This document shows, piece after piece, positions 1 through 8,321 of a stretch of 64,000 nt of DNA. Position 1 is the stretch's first letter. Every line of letters starts with the position of its first letter. Origin of the DNA: CAVQKZ01 sp963837325 (lineage in GTDB: Bacteria > Actinomycetota > Actinomycetes > Mycobacteriales > Jatrophihabitantaceae); NCBI GenBank assembly GCA_963837325.1, contig CAWIMV010000001.1, positions 2,170,001-2,234,000 of the forward strand, given 5' to 3'. Under the pieces are notes generated by a model. That model was not told where the DNA came from, ran no database searches, and saw only the letters and a list, made by a program, of their open reading frames with translations. A program made the position numbers and the translations under genes.

Positions 1-80
1 TCGTTGATCACCCGGACTGCGCTCGTGGTGCTGACGATGCCGGCGGGCCGGTCGGCGTCTGATCCCAGCACGGCGCACAT
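1..80 (-). CDS. Possible 5' end of an unidentified gene running off the left edge
   Basis: An ATG at 78-80 on the minus strand opens 26 codons without a stop before the window edge (MCAVLGSDADRPAGIVSTTS...). The stretch is divergent to the permease at 237, which would be a normal arrangement for a regulator and its target, but no domain can be recognised in so short a piece and no clear ribosome binding site precedes the ATG. The plus-strand frame over the same bases also stays open and is no more convincing. Treat this as a placeholder only. Confidence 0.22.
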   Translation of the reverse strand, partial: MCAVLGSDADRPAGIVSTTSAVRVIN

Positions 81-236
81 GCTGCCACGTCCAACCTGGG
101 TACTCAGCAAGCAATCTGGGTACGCCAAAGTGTTGTATTTGGAAGACAGTCTTACTAATGTCGCACAGCGCACCAAACCACGCCAGGACGACCGCACCGG
201 CAGCCCCCACTGACCGGCAGTTCGAGGAGTGAGTGC

Positions 237-1694
237 ATGACCGAAGAGGCGCTCCACGTGCCGAGCGAGTCCGGGAGCGACAGCGGCGGCCACTTCCGCC
301 GCAGCGTCGGGACCCTGTCCGGAACCGCCATCAACATGACCCAGATGTGCGGCATCGGGCCGTTCATCACCATCCCGCTCATGGTCGCCACGATGGGCGG
401 GCCCCAGGCCGTGCTCGGGTGGGTGGTCGGTGCGCTGCTGGCGATGGCCGACGGCCTGGTGTGGGCCGAACTCGGCGCCGCCATGCCCGGCGCCGGCGGC
501 ACCTACCTCTACCTACGCGAGGCGTTCCAGTACCGGACCGGGAAGCTCATGCCCTTCTTGTTCGCCTGGACGGCTGTCATCAGCATCCCGTTGATCATGT
601 CGACGGGCGTCATCGGGCTCGTCCAGTATCTCGGCTTCTTCTTCCCCGACATGACCTGGTGGCAGATCCACCTCATCGGCATCGCCGTGGTCGTCGTGGT
701 CGTCGGCGCGCTGTGGCGCCGGATCGAGTCCATCCGGGTGCTCACGACGACGCTGTGGATCATCATGCTTGTCACCGTGGGGCTCACCATCGCCGCCTGC
801 TACTCCCACTTCAGCGCGCACCTCGCCTTCACCTACCCGCCCGGAGCCTGGCACCTCGACGGCCACTTCTTCACCGGTCTCGGCGCGGGACTGCTCATCG
901 CCGTCTACGACTATCTCGGCTACAACACCACGGCCTACATGGGCGACGAGCTGAAGAACCCCGGGCGCACCATGCCCCGGTCGATCGTGTACTCGATCAT
1001 CGGCATCATGGTGATCTATCTGGCGCTGAACATCGGCGTGGTCGGCGTGGTGCCCTGGGAGCACGTCGCGACGTCGAGCTCAGTGGCCTCGCTGGCCGTC
1101 ACCACCGCCTGGAATCACACGGCCGCCGACATCGTGACCGTGCTGATCGTCGTGACCGCGTTCGGCTCGGTCTTCGCCGGTCTGCTCGGTGGATCGCGCG
1201 TGCCCTACAACGCCGCCCGCGACCGGGTGTTCTTCGGCGTATTCGCACGGCTGCACCCCACTGGCGGGTTCCCCTACGTGGCGCTCCTGGTCATGGGTGT
1301 GCTGACGGCTGCGGGATCTCTTCTGGACCTCACGACGGTCATCAACATGCTGACGACGGTCGCCGTGCTCGTCCAGTCCATCGCCCAGGTCTTCGCCCTC
1401 ACCGTCCTGAGACGCCGTCAACCCGAACTGCACCGGCCTTACAAGCAGTGGTGGTATCCCGTGCCGAGCATCCTCGCCCTGCTCGGCTGGGCCTACGTGT
1501 ACAAGTCGGCGACCGGCGTGTCCATCGTGCTGTCGCTGATCTGGATCGTCGGCGGCGTCGTCGTGTTCCTCGCGTGGGCGAAGATCAACCGGTCCTGGCC
1601 GTTCGCGCCGGTGCACGTACATGAGGCCTACCTCGAGGTCCAGCGCGCGGCCGGTGACCAGACCGCCGCCCCGGCCGCCGCGGCACCGGCGTGA
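237..1694 (+). CDS. APC-superfamily amino acid/amine permease
   Basis: A 485-residue inner-membrane transporter of the amino acid-polyamine-organocation superfamily. About twelve hydrophobic segments can be seen from residue 25 to 460. The first carries the glycine-rich stretch GIGPFITIPLM near residue 37, in the place where family members bind the substrate backbone, and a PGAGGTYLYLREAF stretch follows near residue 84. The start is the ATG with AGGAG at 225-229, seven bases upstream. The C-terminus ends in an Ala/Pro tail. The substrate cannot be read from sequence. The next gene on the same strand, 106 bases downstream, is a secreted glucosaminidase-like enzyme, so the two could be co-transcribed, but no shared function is shown. 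Confidence 0.85.
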   Translation: MTEEALHVPSESGSDSGGHFRRSVGTLSGTAINMTQMCGIGPFITIPLMVATMGGPQAVLGWVVGALLAMADGLVWAELGAAMPGAGGTYLYLREAFQYRTGKLMPFLFAWTAVISIPLIMSTGVIGLVQYLGFFFPDMTWWQIHLIGIAVVVVVVGALWRRIESIRVLTTTLWIIMLVTVGLTIAACYSHFSAHLAFTYPPGAWHLDGHFFTGLGAGLLIAVYDYLGYNTTAYMGDELKNPGRTMPRSIVYSIIGIMVIYLALNIGVVGVVPWEHVATSSSVASLAVTTAWNHTAADIVTVLIVVTAFGSVFAGLLGGSRVPYNAARDRVFFGVFARLHPTGGFPYVALLVMGVLTAAGSLLDLTTVINMLTTVAVLVQSIAQVFALTVLRRRQPELHRPYKQWWYPVPSILALLGWAYVYKSATGVSIVLSLIWIVGGVVVFLAWAKINRSWPFAPVHVHEAYLEVQRAAGDQTAAPAAAAPA

Positions 1695-1800
1695 CCGGCA
1701 GGTCCGCGGGGCGCCCTCGGCACGGCCAAGGCCACCGCAATGCGATTTCCCCGCCAGTCATATTCCGCCCCGCAACGCCTCACTGCTTCGGAAGGTCGCC

Positions 1801-4701
1801 ATGTTGCTGACACGGTTCTCCCGTCCCCAGGTGCTCGTCCTGGCCGGTTGTGCAGTCGCCGTCGTGGCGGCGATGCCGGCCGCGCAGGTGATATCAGGTC
1901 CGAGCGCCGCTGCCGCGACGCCTGCCTCCGATCCCGCTGCGGTCACCGCCGCGCTCCGGTCCGTCGCCGCGAGCGGTGGTCCGGGCTCGTACGGAACGTC
2001 GACGCTGGGCCGCTCCGGCTGGCAGGTACGCAGCAGCGCTGAGGTTCCGGCCGGCGGAAAGCTCATCTCGACGGCCGGATACTCGACCGCACACTGGCTC
2101 TCGGTGCAGCCGGACGACGCCGGCGCGCCGGGCACCGAGATCGAGGCGCTGCTCCAGAACGGCGCGTGCCCCCACGTGTTTTACTCCGACACGATGCGCC
2201 GCTGCTTCGGCACCCAGAAGAAGATCGGCCCGGAGACGGTCAAGCGGTTCGCCGTGCCGTGGTGGTACCGCACCACGTTCACCGCACCGCCGGCGGGGCG
2301 GCACGCCGATCTCATCGTCAACGGGGTCGTCGGTGAGGCGGACGTGTGGGTCAACGGCACCGAGGTCGCGACGGCCCAGCGGGTGCAGGGCGCCTATACG
2401 CAGTACCGCTTCGACGTGACGAAGCTCCTGCACCGCGGCGCCAACGCCGTCGCCCTCGAGGTCCACCCCAACGACCCCACATCGATGTTCACCGTGGACA
2501 ACGTGGACTGGACCCAGATCCCGCCGGACCAGAACACCGGCATCCAGTTCCCGGTCCAGCTGCAGACCTCGACCGCGCTGGGGCTGACCGACGTGCACGT
2601 CGTCCAGCACGACGCGCCGGACCTGTCGAGTGCGGCCCTCACCGTCGTCGGCCGGGTCACGAACCACAGCGACACCACGCAGAGCGGCACCGTCTCGGCC
2701 CTGGTCATCGATCCGAAGGGACGGCACCCGGTCTTCGTGAGCCAGCACGTCACGGTCGCGGCCGCGACCGCCGAGCGTGTCACGCTGACCCCAGCAGCTC
2801 ATCCCGCCCTTGTGCTGCGCCACCCGCAGGTCTGGTGGCCGTACCAGATGGGCGCCCAGCCGCTGTACACGGTCGTGACTGCGCTCTCGGCGCACGGGAT
2901 GCTCGTCGGCTCAAGTACCGAGCACGTCGGCATCCGGAGGGTGACCAGCCGTCTCGTGGCCGGCTCGCCGCTCGCGCCCGGCGGCGTGCGGCAGTACGCG
3001 ATCAACGGCCGCCCGTTCGTCGTCCGCGGCGGCGGATTCGACCCTGACCTCTTCCTGGATTACTCGTCCACGGACATCGCCCACCAGATCCAGCTCATCA
3101 AGGGCATGGGCCTGAACACCCTCAGGCTGGAGGGGCACTTCATGCCGCAGGACTTCTACGACCAGATGGACCGGGCCGGCATCCTCATCGCCTCGGGGTT
3201 CCAGTGCTGCGACGCATGGGAGATGTACGACCCGCCGACCCCACAGCAGCTGAAGATCCTGGAGCTGTCCGCCGTTTCCGTGGCGCAACGCCTGCGGGGT
3301 CATGCGAGCGTGTTCACCTTCCAGTGGAGCGACCAGAACCCGACCGACGAGCAGGAGGCGGTGACCCTCGACGCCTTCCGGGCCGAGGACTTCGACGTCC
3401 CGGTGCTCGCGTCGGCCGAGTACAAGTCCTCCCCGCGGCTCGGCCTCGCAGGCGAGAAGGAAGGTCCCTACGACTGGGTGCCGCCGTCGTACTGGTACGA
3501 CCGGACGCACTCCGACTACGCCGACGACAGCAGCCTGTCGAACGTCGGCGGGGCGTGGGCGCTCGACAGCGAGCAGAGTGCCGGGCACACCATCCCGACG
3601 TTGGACTCGATGCAGCGCTTCATGTCCCCCGCCGACCGGGCGAAGCTGTGGCAGGACCCGAAGGCGAACCAGTACCACGCCAATCCCGAGACCGGCACCA
3701 GCGGTTACAACTTCGGCACGCTGTACAACTTCGACACCGCCCTCTCGCACCGGTACGGCAGCTGGAACGGGCTGGCGCAGTACACCCAGGAAGCGCAGCT
3801 GCAGAACTACGAGGACGTCCGGGCGCAGTTCGAGGCCTTCATCGACAACTGGACCCAGCCCGCGGCACCGTCCACGGGCACGATCTACTGGATGGCCAAC
3901 AAGGGCTGGCCGACGCTGCTCTGGGCTCTGTACAACTACGACTACGACGAGGCCGGGAGCTACTTCGGCGCGCAGGAGGCCAACCGCACGCTGCACGCCT
4001 TCTACGTCCCGGGCAACCGGACCGTCACGCTCGACAACCTCGGGGGCCAGAGCGCGCACGGACTCACCGTCCAGGCCCGGGTCTGGACGTTGGACGGGGC
4101 CGTGCTCGATCAGGGGACGGCGGGCGGCATCAGCCTGACGTCGCAACAGGTCCGCAACCGGGTGCTGTCCTTGCACGTGCCGGCGCAGACCTCGCCCGGC
4201 CAGCGGGCCTCGGTGTACTTCGTCGAGGTGTTGCTGCGCAAGTCGGGCGCGGTCGTCGACCGCAACGTGTACTGGCAGTCGACCCAGCCGGACGTGGTGA
4301 ACTGGGCCAAGACGGAGGGCAACCCGCAGGCGACGATGCGCCAGTATGCGGATCTCCGGGCGTTGCAGCGGTTGCCGATGACGTCGGTCCAGGTCCGGGC
4401 TCACTCGAACGTCGTCGGGGGCACTGAGCGCACGGTCGTCACCGTGACCAACACCTCCCGGACCAAGACCGTCGCGCTCTTCCTGCGCGCCGACGTGCGC
4501 CGCGGCAACCGCGAGGGACGAGCCCAGCTCGGCGACAACCAGGTCCGTCCGGTGACGTGGTCGAGCAACGACGTGACGCTGTGGCCGGGCGAGAGCGAGA
4601 CGCTCACCGCCACCTACGCCCGCTCCGAGTTGCACGGCGCGCGGCCGGTGGTCAGCCTGTACGGCTGGAACGTCGGCAGGCAGGTGGTCGCGGCGCACTG
4701 A
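1801..4701 (+). CDS. Secreted GH2 exo-beta-D-glucosaminidase-like enzyme
   Basis: A 966-residue glycoside hydrolase family 2 protein. The open frame reaches back to 1621, but ATG 1801 is chosen because GGAAGG lies just upstream and the protein then opens with a Sec signal (LLTRFSRPQVLVLAGCAVAV) ending near AAAATPA. A jelly-roll sugar-binding domain, an Ig-like domain and a TIM barrel follow. The barrel has the FQCCDAWEMY stretch typical of the CsxA exo-glucosaminidase branch. By comparison with CsxA, Asp511 (WSDQNPTDE) is the acid/base and Glu591 (DSEQSAGHTIPT) the nucleophile. The family removes glucosamine from the non-reducing end of chitosan; related enzymes act on mannosides, so the substrate is inferred. 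It lies downstream of a permease and may take part in chitosan or glycan use outside the cell. Confidence 0.82.
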   Translation: MLLTRFSRPQVLVLAGCAVAVVAAMPAAQVISGPSAAAATPASDPAAVTAALRSVAASGGPGSYGTSTLGRSGWQVRSSAEVPAGGKLISTAGYSTAHWLSVQPDDAGAPGTEIEALLQNGACPHVFYSDTMRRCFGTQKKIGPETVKRFAVPWWYRTTFTAPPAGRHADLIVNGVVGEADVWVNGTEVATAQRVQGAYTQYRFDVTKLLHRGANAVALEVHPNDPTSMFTVDNVDWTQIPPDQNTGIQFPVQLQTSTALGLTDVHVVQHDAPDLSSAALTVVGRVTNHSDTTQSGTVSALVIDPKGRHPVFVSQHVTVAAATAERVTLTPAAHPALVLRHPQVWWPYQMGAQPLYTVVTALSAHGMLVGSSTEHVGIRRVTSRLVAGSPLAPGGVRQYAINGRPFVVRGGGFDPDLFLDYSSTDIAHQIQLIKGMGLNTLRLEGHFMPQDFYDQMDRAGILIASGFQCCDAWEMYDPPTPQQLKILELSAVSVAQRLRGHASVFTFQWSDQNPTDEQEAVTLDAFRAEDFDVPVLASAEYKSSPRLGLAGEKEGPYDWVPPSYWYDRTHSDYADDSSLSNVGGAWALDSEQSAGHTIPTLDSMQRFMSPADRAKLWQDPKANQYHANPETGTSGYNFGTLYNFDTALSHRYGSWNGLAQYTQEAQLQNYEDVRAQFEAFIDNWTQPAAPSTGTIYWMANKGWPTLLWALYNYDYDEAGSYFGAQEANRTLHAFYVPGNRTVTLDNLGGQSAHGLTVQARVWTLDGAVLDQGTAGGISLTSQQVRNRVLSLHVPAQTSPGQRASVYFVEVLLRKSGAVVDRNVYWQSTQPDVVNWAKTEGNPQATMRQYADLRALQRLPMTSVQVRAHSNVVGGTERTVVTVTNTSRTKTVALFLRADVRRGNREGRAQLGDNQVRPVTWSSNDVTLWPGESETLTATYARSELHGARPVVSLYGWNVGRQVVAAH

Positions 4702-4831
4702 TCGCTGGCACCTCGCCCGTCCACAAAGCCGTCGGCCTGACTTCCGACCGAAGCTGGTATGTCCGTCGGAGCGGATTCAGGCGCTCCCTACCTCGTCTTA
4801 CGGCTGGCGTGGTCGTCGGGTTGGGTCCCAC

Positions 4832-5572
4832 TCACCGGCGCGCGGCGAGTGCGGAGTTGATCGCGCTCGCCATCCGCGCATAGCCCGCATCGTTCGGATG
4901 TCCGGCGTGCGGACCATCGCGGTGAACCAGCTCGGCGTGCCCCACGAGGACGTAACCCGGATCGAGGAAGTCCGCCCCGACCGAAACAGCCGCCTTGTGC
5001 ACCTCGGAGGCGATCGCGCGCAGTGCGGATGTCGGCGCCTCGTCATTCGAGAACGGCGCGACGGCGATGATCTTTGCTCTGGGCAACAGCGACCGCAGCA
5101 TCGAATACGTGCGGGCGACGCCCCGAGCGACCGTCGGCGCCGGACTCCTCAGATCGTTGATGCCGCCGCTGACCAAAACAATGGCGGGATGCGCGGCGAC
5201 AACCTCGATCAGCCGGTCGGGGTAGGGCTTGCCCGGCGGATGGTCCTGGCGGGTGCCGTATCCCGTACCGCCGACCCCTTGATTGATTTCCGTCCAGCCC
5301 TGCGCGGCGGCGACCAGGCTCGACCACCGGTTGGCCGCGGTGGAAGCGCCGGAGCCGCGCGTGTAGGAGTCGCCGAGGAACACCGCGCGCGGCTTGACGG
5401 CGCCCGTCCGGCCCGGGATCGGCCGTGCCGAGGTGGCGCTGTCCGGCGTGTCGGTCCGACCTGGCCGCCCGGTCGCACTCGTGCACGACACCAGCGTGCC
5501 GGCCACGGCGATGACCGCCAAGAAGGCCGGTAGCGTCCGCCCGACCCTCAGAAGTGCGCGATGGGCAGCCAC
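4832..5572 (-). CDS. SGNH/GDSL-family hydrolase, predicted lipoprotein
   Basis: A 246-residue esterase-like protein. Start GTG 5572 gives a lipoprotein signal with lipobox LVSC at residues 27-30. The longer open frame back to 5749 would run deep into the next gene and is not used. SGNH blocks are visible: GDSY with Ser69, GVGGTGYG near 99, GGIND with Asn139, and GHPNDAGY with His225 and Asp228. Family members hydrolyse acyl or acetyl esters of lipids or polysaccharides; the substrate here is unknown. The gene overlaps the 3' end of the FecR-like gene by 25 bases on the same strand, so the two are probably co-transcribed and may both act at the outer face of the membrane. Confidence 0.8.
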   Translation of the reverse strand: MAAHRALLRVGRTLPAFLAVIAVAGTLVSCTSATGRPGRTDTPDSATSARPIPGRTGAVKPRAVFLGDSYTRGSGASTAANRWSSLVAAAQGWTEINQGVGGTGYGTRQDHPPGKPYPDRLIEVVAAHPAIVLVSGGINDLRSPAPTVARGVARTYSMLRSLLPRAKIIAVAPFSNDEAPTSALRAIASEVHKAAVSVGADFLDPGYVLVGHAELVHRDGPHAGHPNDAGYARMASAINSALAARR

Positions 5573-8040
5573 GGCAGGTCCGCGTCCATCCGGGTGACGA
5601 ACCAGGGGTAGGCGGCCGCCGTCGTGGTGAACCCTCGGGCGACGAGCAGGGTCAGTGACTGTTCCGGGGCATAGGCGATCAGGTTGGTCGTGCCGCCGTG
5701 TGCGAGGACGCTCACCCGTCCGGTGGTGCCGTCGATCGGCCGTTCGCAAGGCTGGCCGCCCGAGCAGGTGCCGTAGTTCGTCGCACCGCCCATCGCGGAA
5801 AGCTGCTCGTTGTATGCGGCCCGCAGCGCGGCAGCGCTCGAGAACGAGATGACCAACATGGTTGCCGGGCGCTTGGCCGGATCGCGTTGGCCCTTCGCGG
5901 TGGTGCAGGACAACGCCGCGGTCGAACCCCCTGGGCGAGTCGTGCTTCGCGTGCAGGTGCTCTGGGTGCGGATGTTGCGGTTCAGCAGGTTTTCCTCGGC
6001 CCCCGGCTGCGGCACATCGGATGTCGACACCTTGCCCGGCTTTCCGACAGCTTGGTCGTAGTCCGGCGGCACCAGGTAGCGGTGGTCACACGCCGGCCCG
6101 GCTGCCTTGAAAAGGGTGTGGAAGGTGGCCCGGAAGGACGTGCGATGGCCGTTGGCGTCGCCGGTGAGCGTCATGTCGGCCGTGGTCGTCAGGGTGCCAT
6201 CGCGCTGTCCGTCGCCGCTGCAGTCGGCCGGGCGAGTGCCGAAATTCAGGGCAAACACGTCGGAGTCGCCGGCGGCGCTGGTGTCGCCGTCAGCGGGCAC
6301 CTTGGCAACCGTCGGGCACGACGTGTTGACCGGGCACGTCATCGGCGCCGGCGTCTGGATCACCTTCAGTCCGCAGGAGCCGCTGCTGCAGTCCACCGAC
6401 AAGGTCAGCTGCCGCAGGATCAGGCGATTCTTGGAGGCGCCGTCTTGCCACACGACCTTCATGGCCCAGGGCCCGAGCACGGACGGGCCGGCGATCGCCG
6501 CCGGCTTCAGGCCCTGCTTGCCGTCGAGCTTGACGTTCGCGGCGATGAACGGGTCGCCACGAAGGACGTCGGGCAAGATGCTTTGCACAGTTGGCTTGCC
6601 GGCCGCGGTCACCGACGCCCGCTGATGGGCCTGCAGGGTCAGCGCCGGACCCGACTGGGGCTGTACCTGCTGGGTCTCATCCAACGCTTGGTAGGAACAT
6701 TGGGCGCCACACGTGATGACCATTCGGCCGGGCCCGACCTGCGCCTGCGCTGTGCCCACCGTGTGCAGTTGCAGGCGGTGACCGCTGCTGACCGTGGCGT
6801 ACACCCGGCCTTTCACCACCTGGAACTCTGCGGCAGTCGTGGAGTTCGACGGGGATCCCGAGCCGGAACCCGCTTTCGGTGACGCGGTCGATCCGGACTT
6901 GGCGCTGGACAACAGTTCCGCGCCCTTGTCGAGTCGCACGACCGAGCCGGCACCGGTATCGACCTGCACCGGCCCGCTGACCGCTCTGACTCGGTCGCCG
7001 GCCCGCAGTTTGGTTGCACTCTTGACGGCGATAGTCGCACTCCCGCGGACAATCTCGGCCACGCCGAGGCCGGCCCCATCGCTCCGGACGGTGGGAATGC
7101 CGGAGTCGTTGGCCGCCGCGGCCCTACCCTTTCCGCCGCCCTTTCCGCCACCGCCCGGCAGGGTGATCGCGGCAATGATGCCGGCGACAAGCACCACCAC
7201 TCCTACCGCCGCGGCGATGAGGATCGCCTTGCGGCGCGGGCTCGGCGGACGTGGTCCCGCGTTCGGGTCCGCTCCCGGGCTGCCCGGTGGTACGGAGCCC
7301 CGCCGCAGGCGCCGGTCGTCGGGCTGAGACTGATCGCGGGCCAGGTGAGCGGGGACGACCGTGGCGTCCGGGCCGGCCGCGGCGCCCACGGGGCGGCCCG
7401 CTCCGGCTGGCGCGCCGTCGCGCGTTCCGGCCGGACGCGAGCGCGGCGGCGGTGCACCACCGCCGGCGATCTCGGTGCCCGGCAGCGGAGCCGTCCGTCG
7501 GCCGGTATCCGGTGGCGGTGGCGCGGGCACCACCGTGACATCGGAGCCGGGCACCACCGTGACATCGGAGCCGGGCGGCAAAGTGACATCGGAGCCCGGC
7601 AGCACCGTGACATCGGAGCCCGGCAGCACCGTGACATCGGAGCCGGGCAGCATTGTCGCCGCTTGCGACGCAGCCGTGGGACCTCCCGCGCTGGTCGGCA
7701 TCAGCGCAGCCGGGATCTGCTCCACCGAGAGCGCCTTCGCCCACGCGGCGATGCCGTAGTCGGCTTCCTCCGAGCTGAACCCGCTGTCGCGGAAACGATC
7801 CCGCACCGACACGCCCGTGGCCTCAGCCCGGCCGGAAAGCAAGATTTCGGGCACCTCGAACGCCGCGGCTTGGACGACCGCCTCTGCGTTGCGCCGGTAG
7901 GTCCAACCACGGTCGCCGAGCAGGTCCTTGATGAAGGAGCGCACGCGCTCAGGCTCGCCGCCGATAAGTCGGCCGAAGTCGCGCACCAGGTCGCACAGTG
8001 CGTCGCCGACCGGATCGTCGACCGGCCCTGCTTCCGACAT
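5548..8040 (-). CDS. FecR-domain membrane protein with Thr-containing tandem repeats
   Basis: An 830-residue protein of no known function. ATG 8040 is chosen because GGGGGGA precedes it; a TTG at 8055 is the alternative. Order of parts: an alpha-helical N-terminal region (about 1-110); a low-complexity Pro/Gly/Thr region holding five copies of an eight-residue repeat of the form PGSDVTV(L/V) at about 130-172; one membrane helix (AILIAAAVGVVVLVAGIIAA, near 290); a FecR-like beta domain (about 330-500, LRAGDRVRAVSGPVQVDTG); and a long C-terminal region of unknown fold with several Cys. The C-terminal part should be extracellular and the repeats cytoplasmic. Genes for two FHA-domain proteins follow on the other strand, then a kinase and a phosphatase, so it may be a phosphorylated partner of that system. 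This is inference. Confidence 0.7.
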   Translation of the reverse strand: MSEAGPVDDPVGDALCDLVRDFGRLIGGEPERVRSFIKDLLGDRGWTYRRNAEAVVQAAAFEVPEILLSGRAEATGVSVRDRFRDSGFSSEEADYGIAAWAKALSVEQIPAALMPTSAGGPTAASQAATMLPGSDVTVLPGSDVTVLPGSDVTLPPGSDVTVVPGSDVTVVPAPPPPDTGRRTAPLPGTEIAGGGAPPPRSRPAGTRDGAPAGAGRPVGAAAGPDATVVPAHLARDQSQPDDRRLRRGSVPPGSPGADPNAGPRPPSPRRKAILIAAAVGVVVLVAGIIAAITLPGGGGKGGGKGRAAAANDSGIPTVRSDGAGLGVAEIVRGSATIAVKSATKLRAGDRVRAVSGPVQVDTGAGSVVRLDKGAELLSSAKSGSTASPKAGSGSGSPSNSTTAAEFQVVKGRVYATVSSGHRLQLHTVGTAQAQVGPGRMVITCGAQCSYQALDETQQVQPQSGPALTLQAHQRASVTAAGKPTVQSILPDVLRGDPFIAANVKLDGKQGLKPAAIAGPSVLGPWAMKVVWQDGASKNRLILRQLTLSVDCSSGSCGLKVIQTPAPMTCPVNTSCPTVAKVPADGDTSAAGDSDVFALNFGTRPADCSGDGQRDGTLTTTADMTLTGDANGHRTSFRATFHTLFKAAGPACDHRYLVPPDYDQAVGKPGKVSTSDVPQPGAEENLLNRNIRTQSTCTRSTTRPGGSTAALSCTTAKGQRDPAKRPATMLVISFSSAAALRAAYNEQLSAMGGATNYGTCSGGQPCERPIDGTTGRVSVLAHGGTTNLIAYAPEQSLTLLVARGFTTTAAAYPWFVTRMDADLPWLPIAHF
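7526..7653 (-). repeat. 24-bp in-frame tandem repeat in the FecR-like gene
   Basis: The plus strand shows the core GTGACATCGGAGC starting at 7535, 7559, 7583, 7607 and 7631, exactly 24 bases apart, with small changes between copies (ACC, AAA, AGC codon variants). Read on the coding strand, each copy encodes PGSDVTV(L/V). Exact periodicity at DNA level points to recent expansion by slippage or unequal exchange. Copy number may differ between strains. Confidence 0.95.
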
Positions 8041-8321
8041 CAGCGATCCCCCCAAAGGCGTCGACCATCCGCCGGTCCCTGGACTTGGCTGGCAATCATA
8101 GGGCTCTTCCGCCTTGCCGCGTACGACGATCGAAAGGCAGCAACCGCTTGGTTGCGGTCCGTGGGGATAAGCCCTTTTTGAACGCCGAGCGGCCAGCCAG
8201 CCCGTTGATTGCCGCGTGCTCAGTCTCGCCGTTGGTCAACATTTCGGCGTATCGTCTCGCCAACCCAGCTAGCCTTCCGACCCATTACGCCGGGAGTGAC
8301 GCGCGTGTCTGACAGCCGAAC

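Noticed and set aside
1..236. 69-residue plus-strand frame before the permease
   Set aside because: No ribosome binding site, no domain and no hydrophobic pattern; the region more likely holds the permease promoter.
233..1624. Long Arg/His-rich frame over the permease gene
   Set aside because: It is in another frame of the permease, has the Arg/Pro/His makeup of high-GC shadow frames and no domain.
7526..7653. CRISPR array from regular 24-base spacing
   Set aside because: Copies are direct tandem repeats without spacers and encode a regular peptide in frame.
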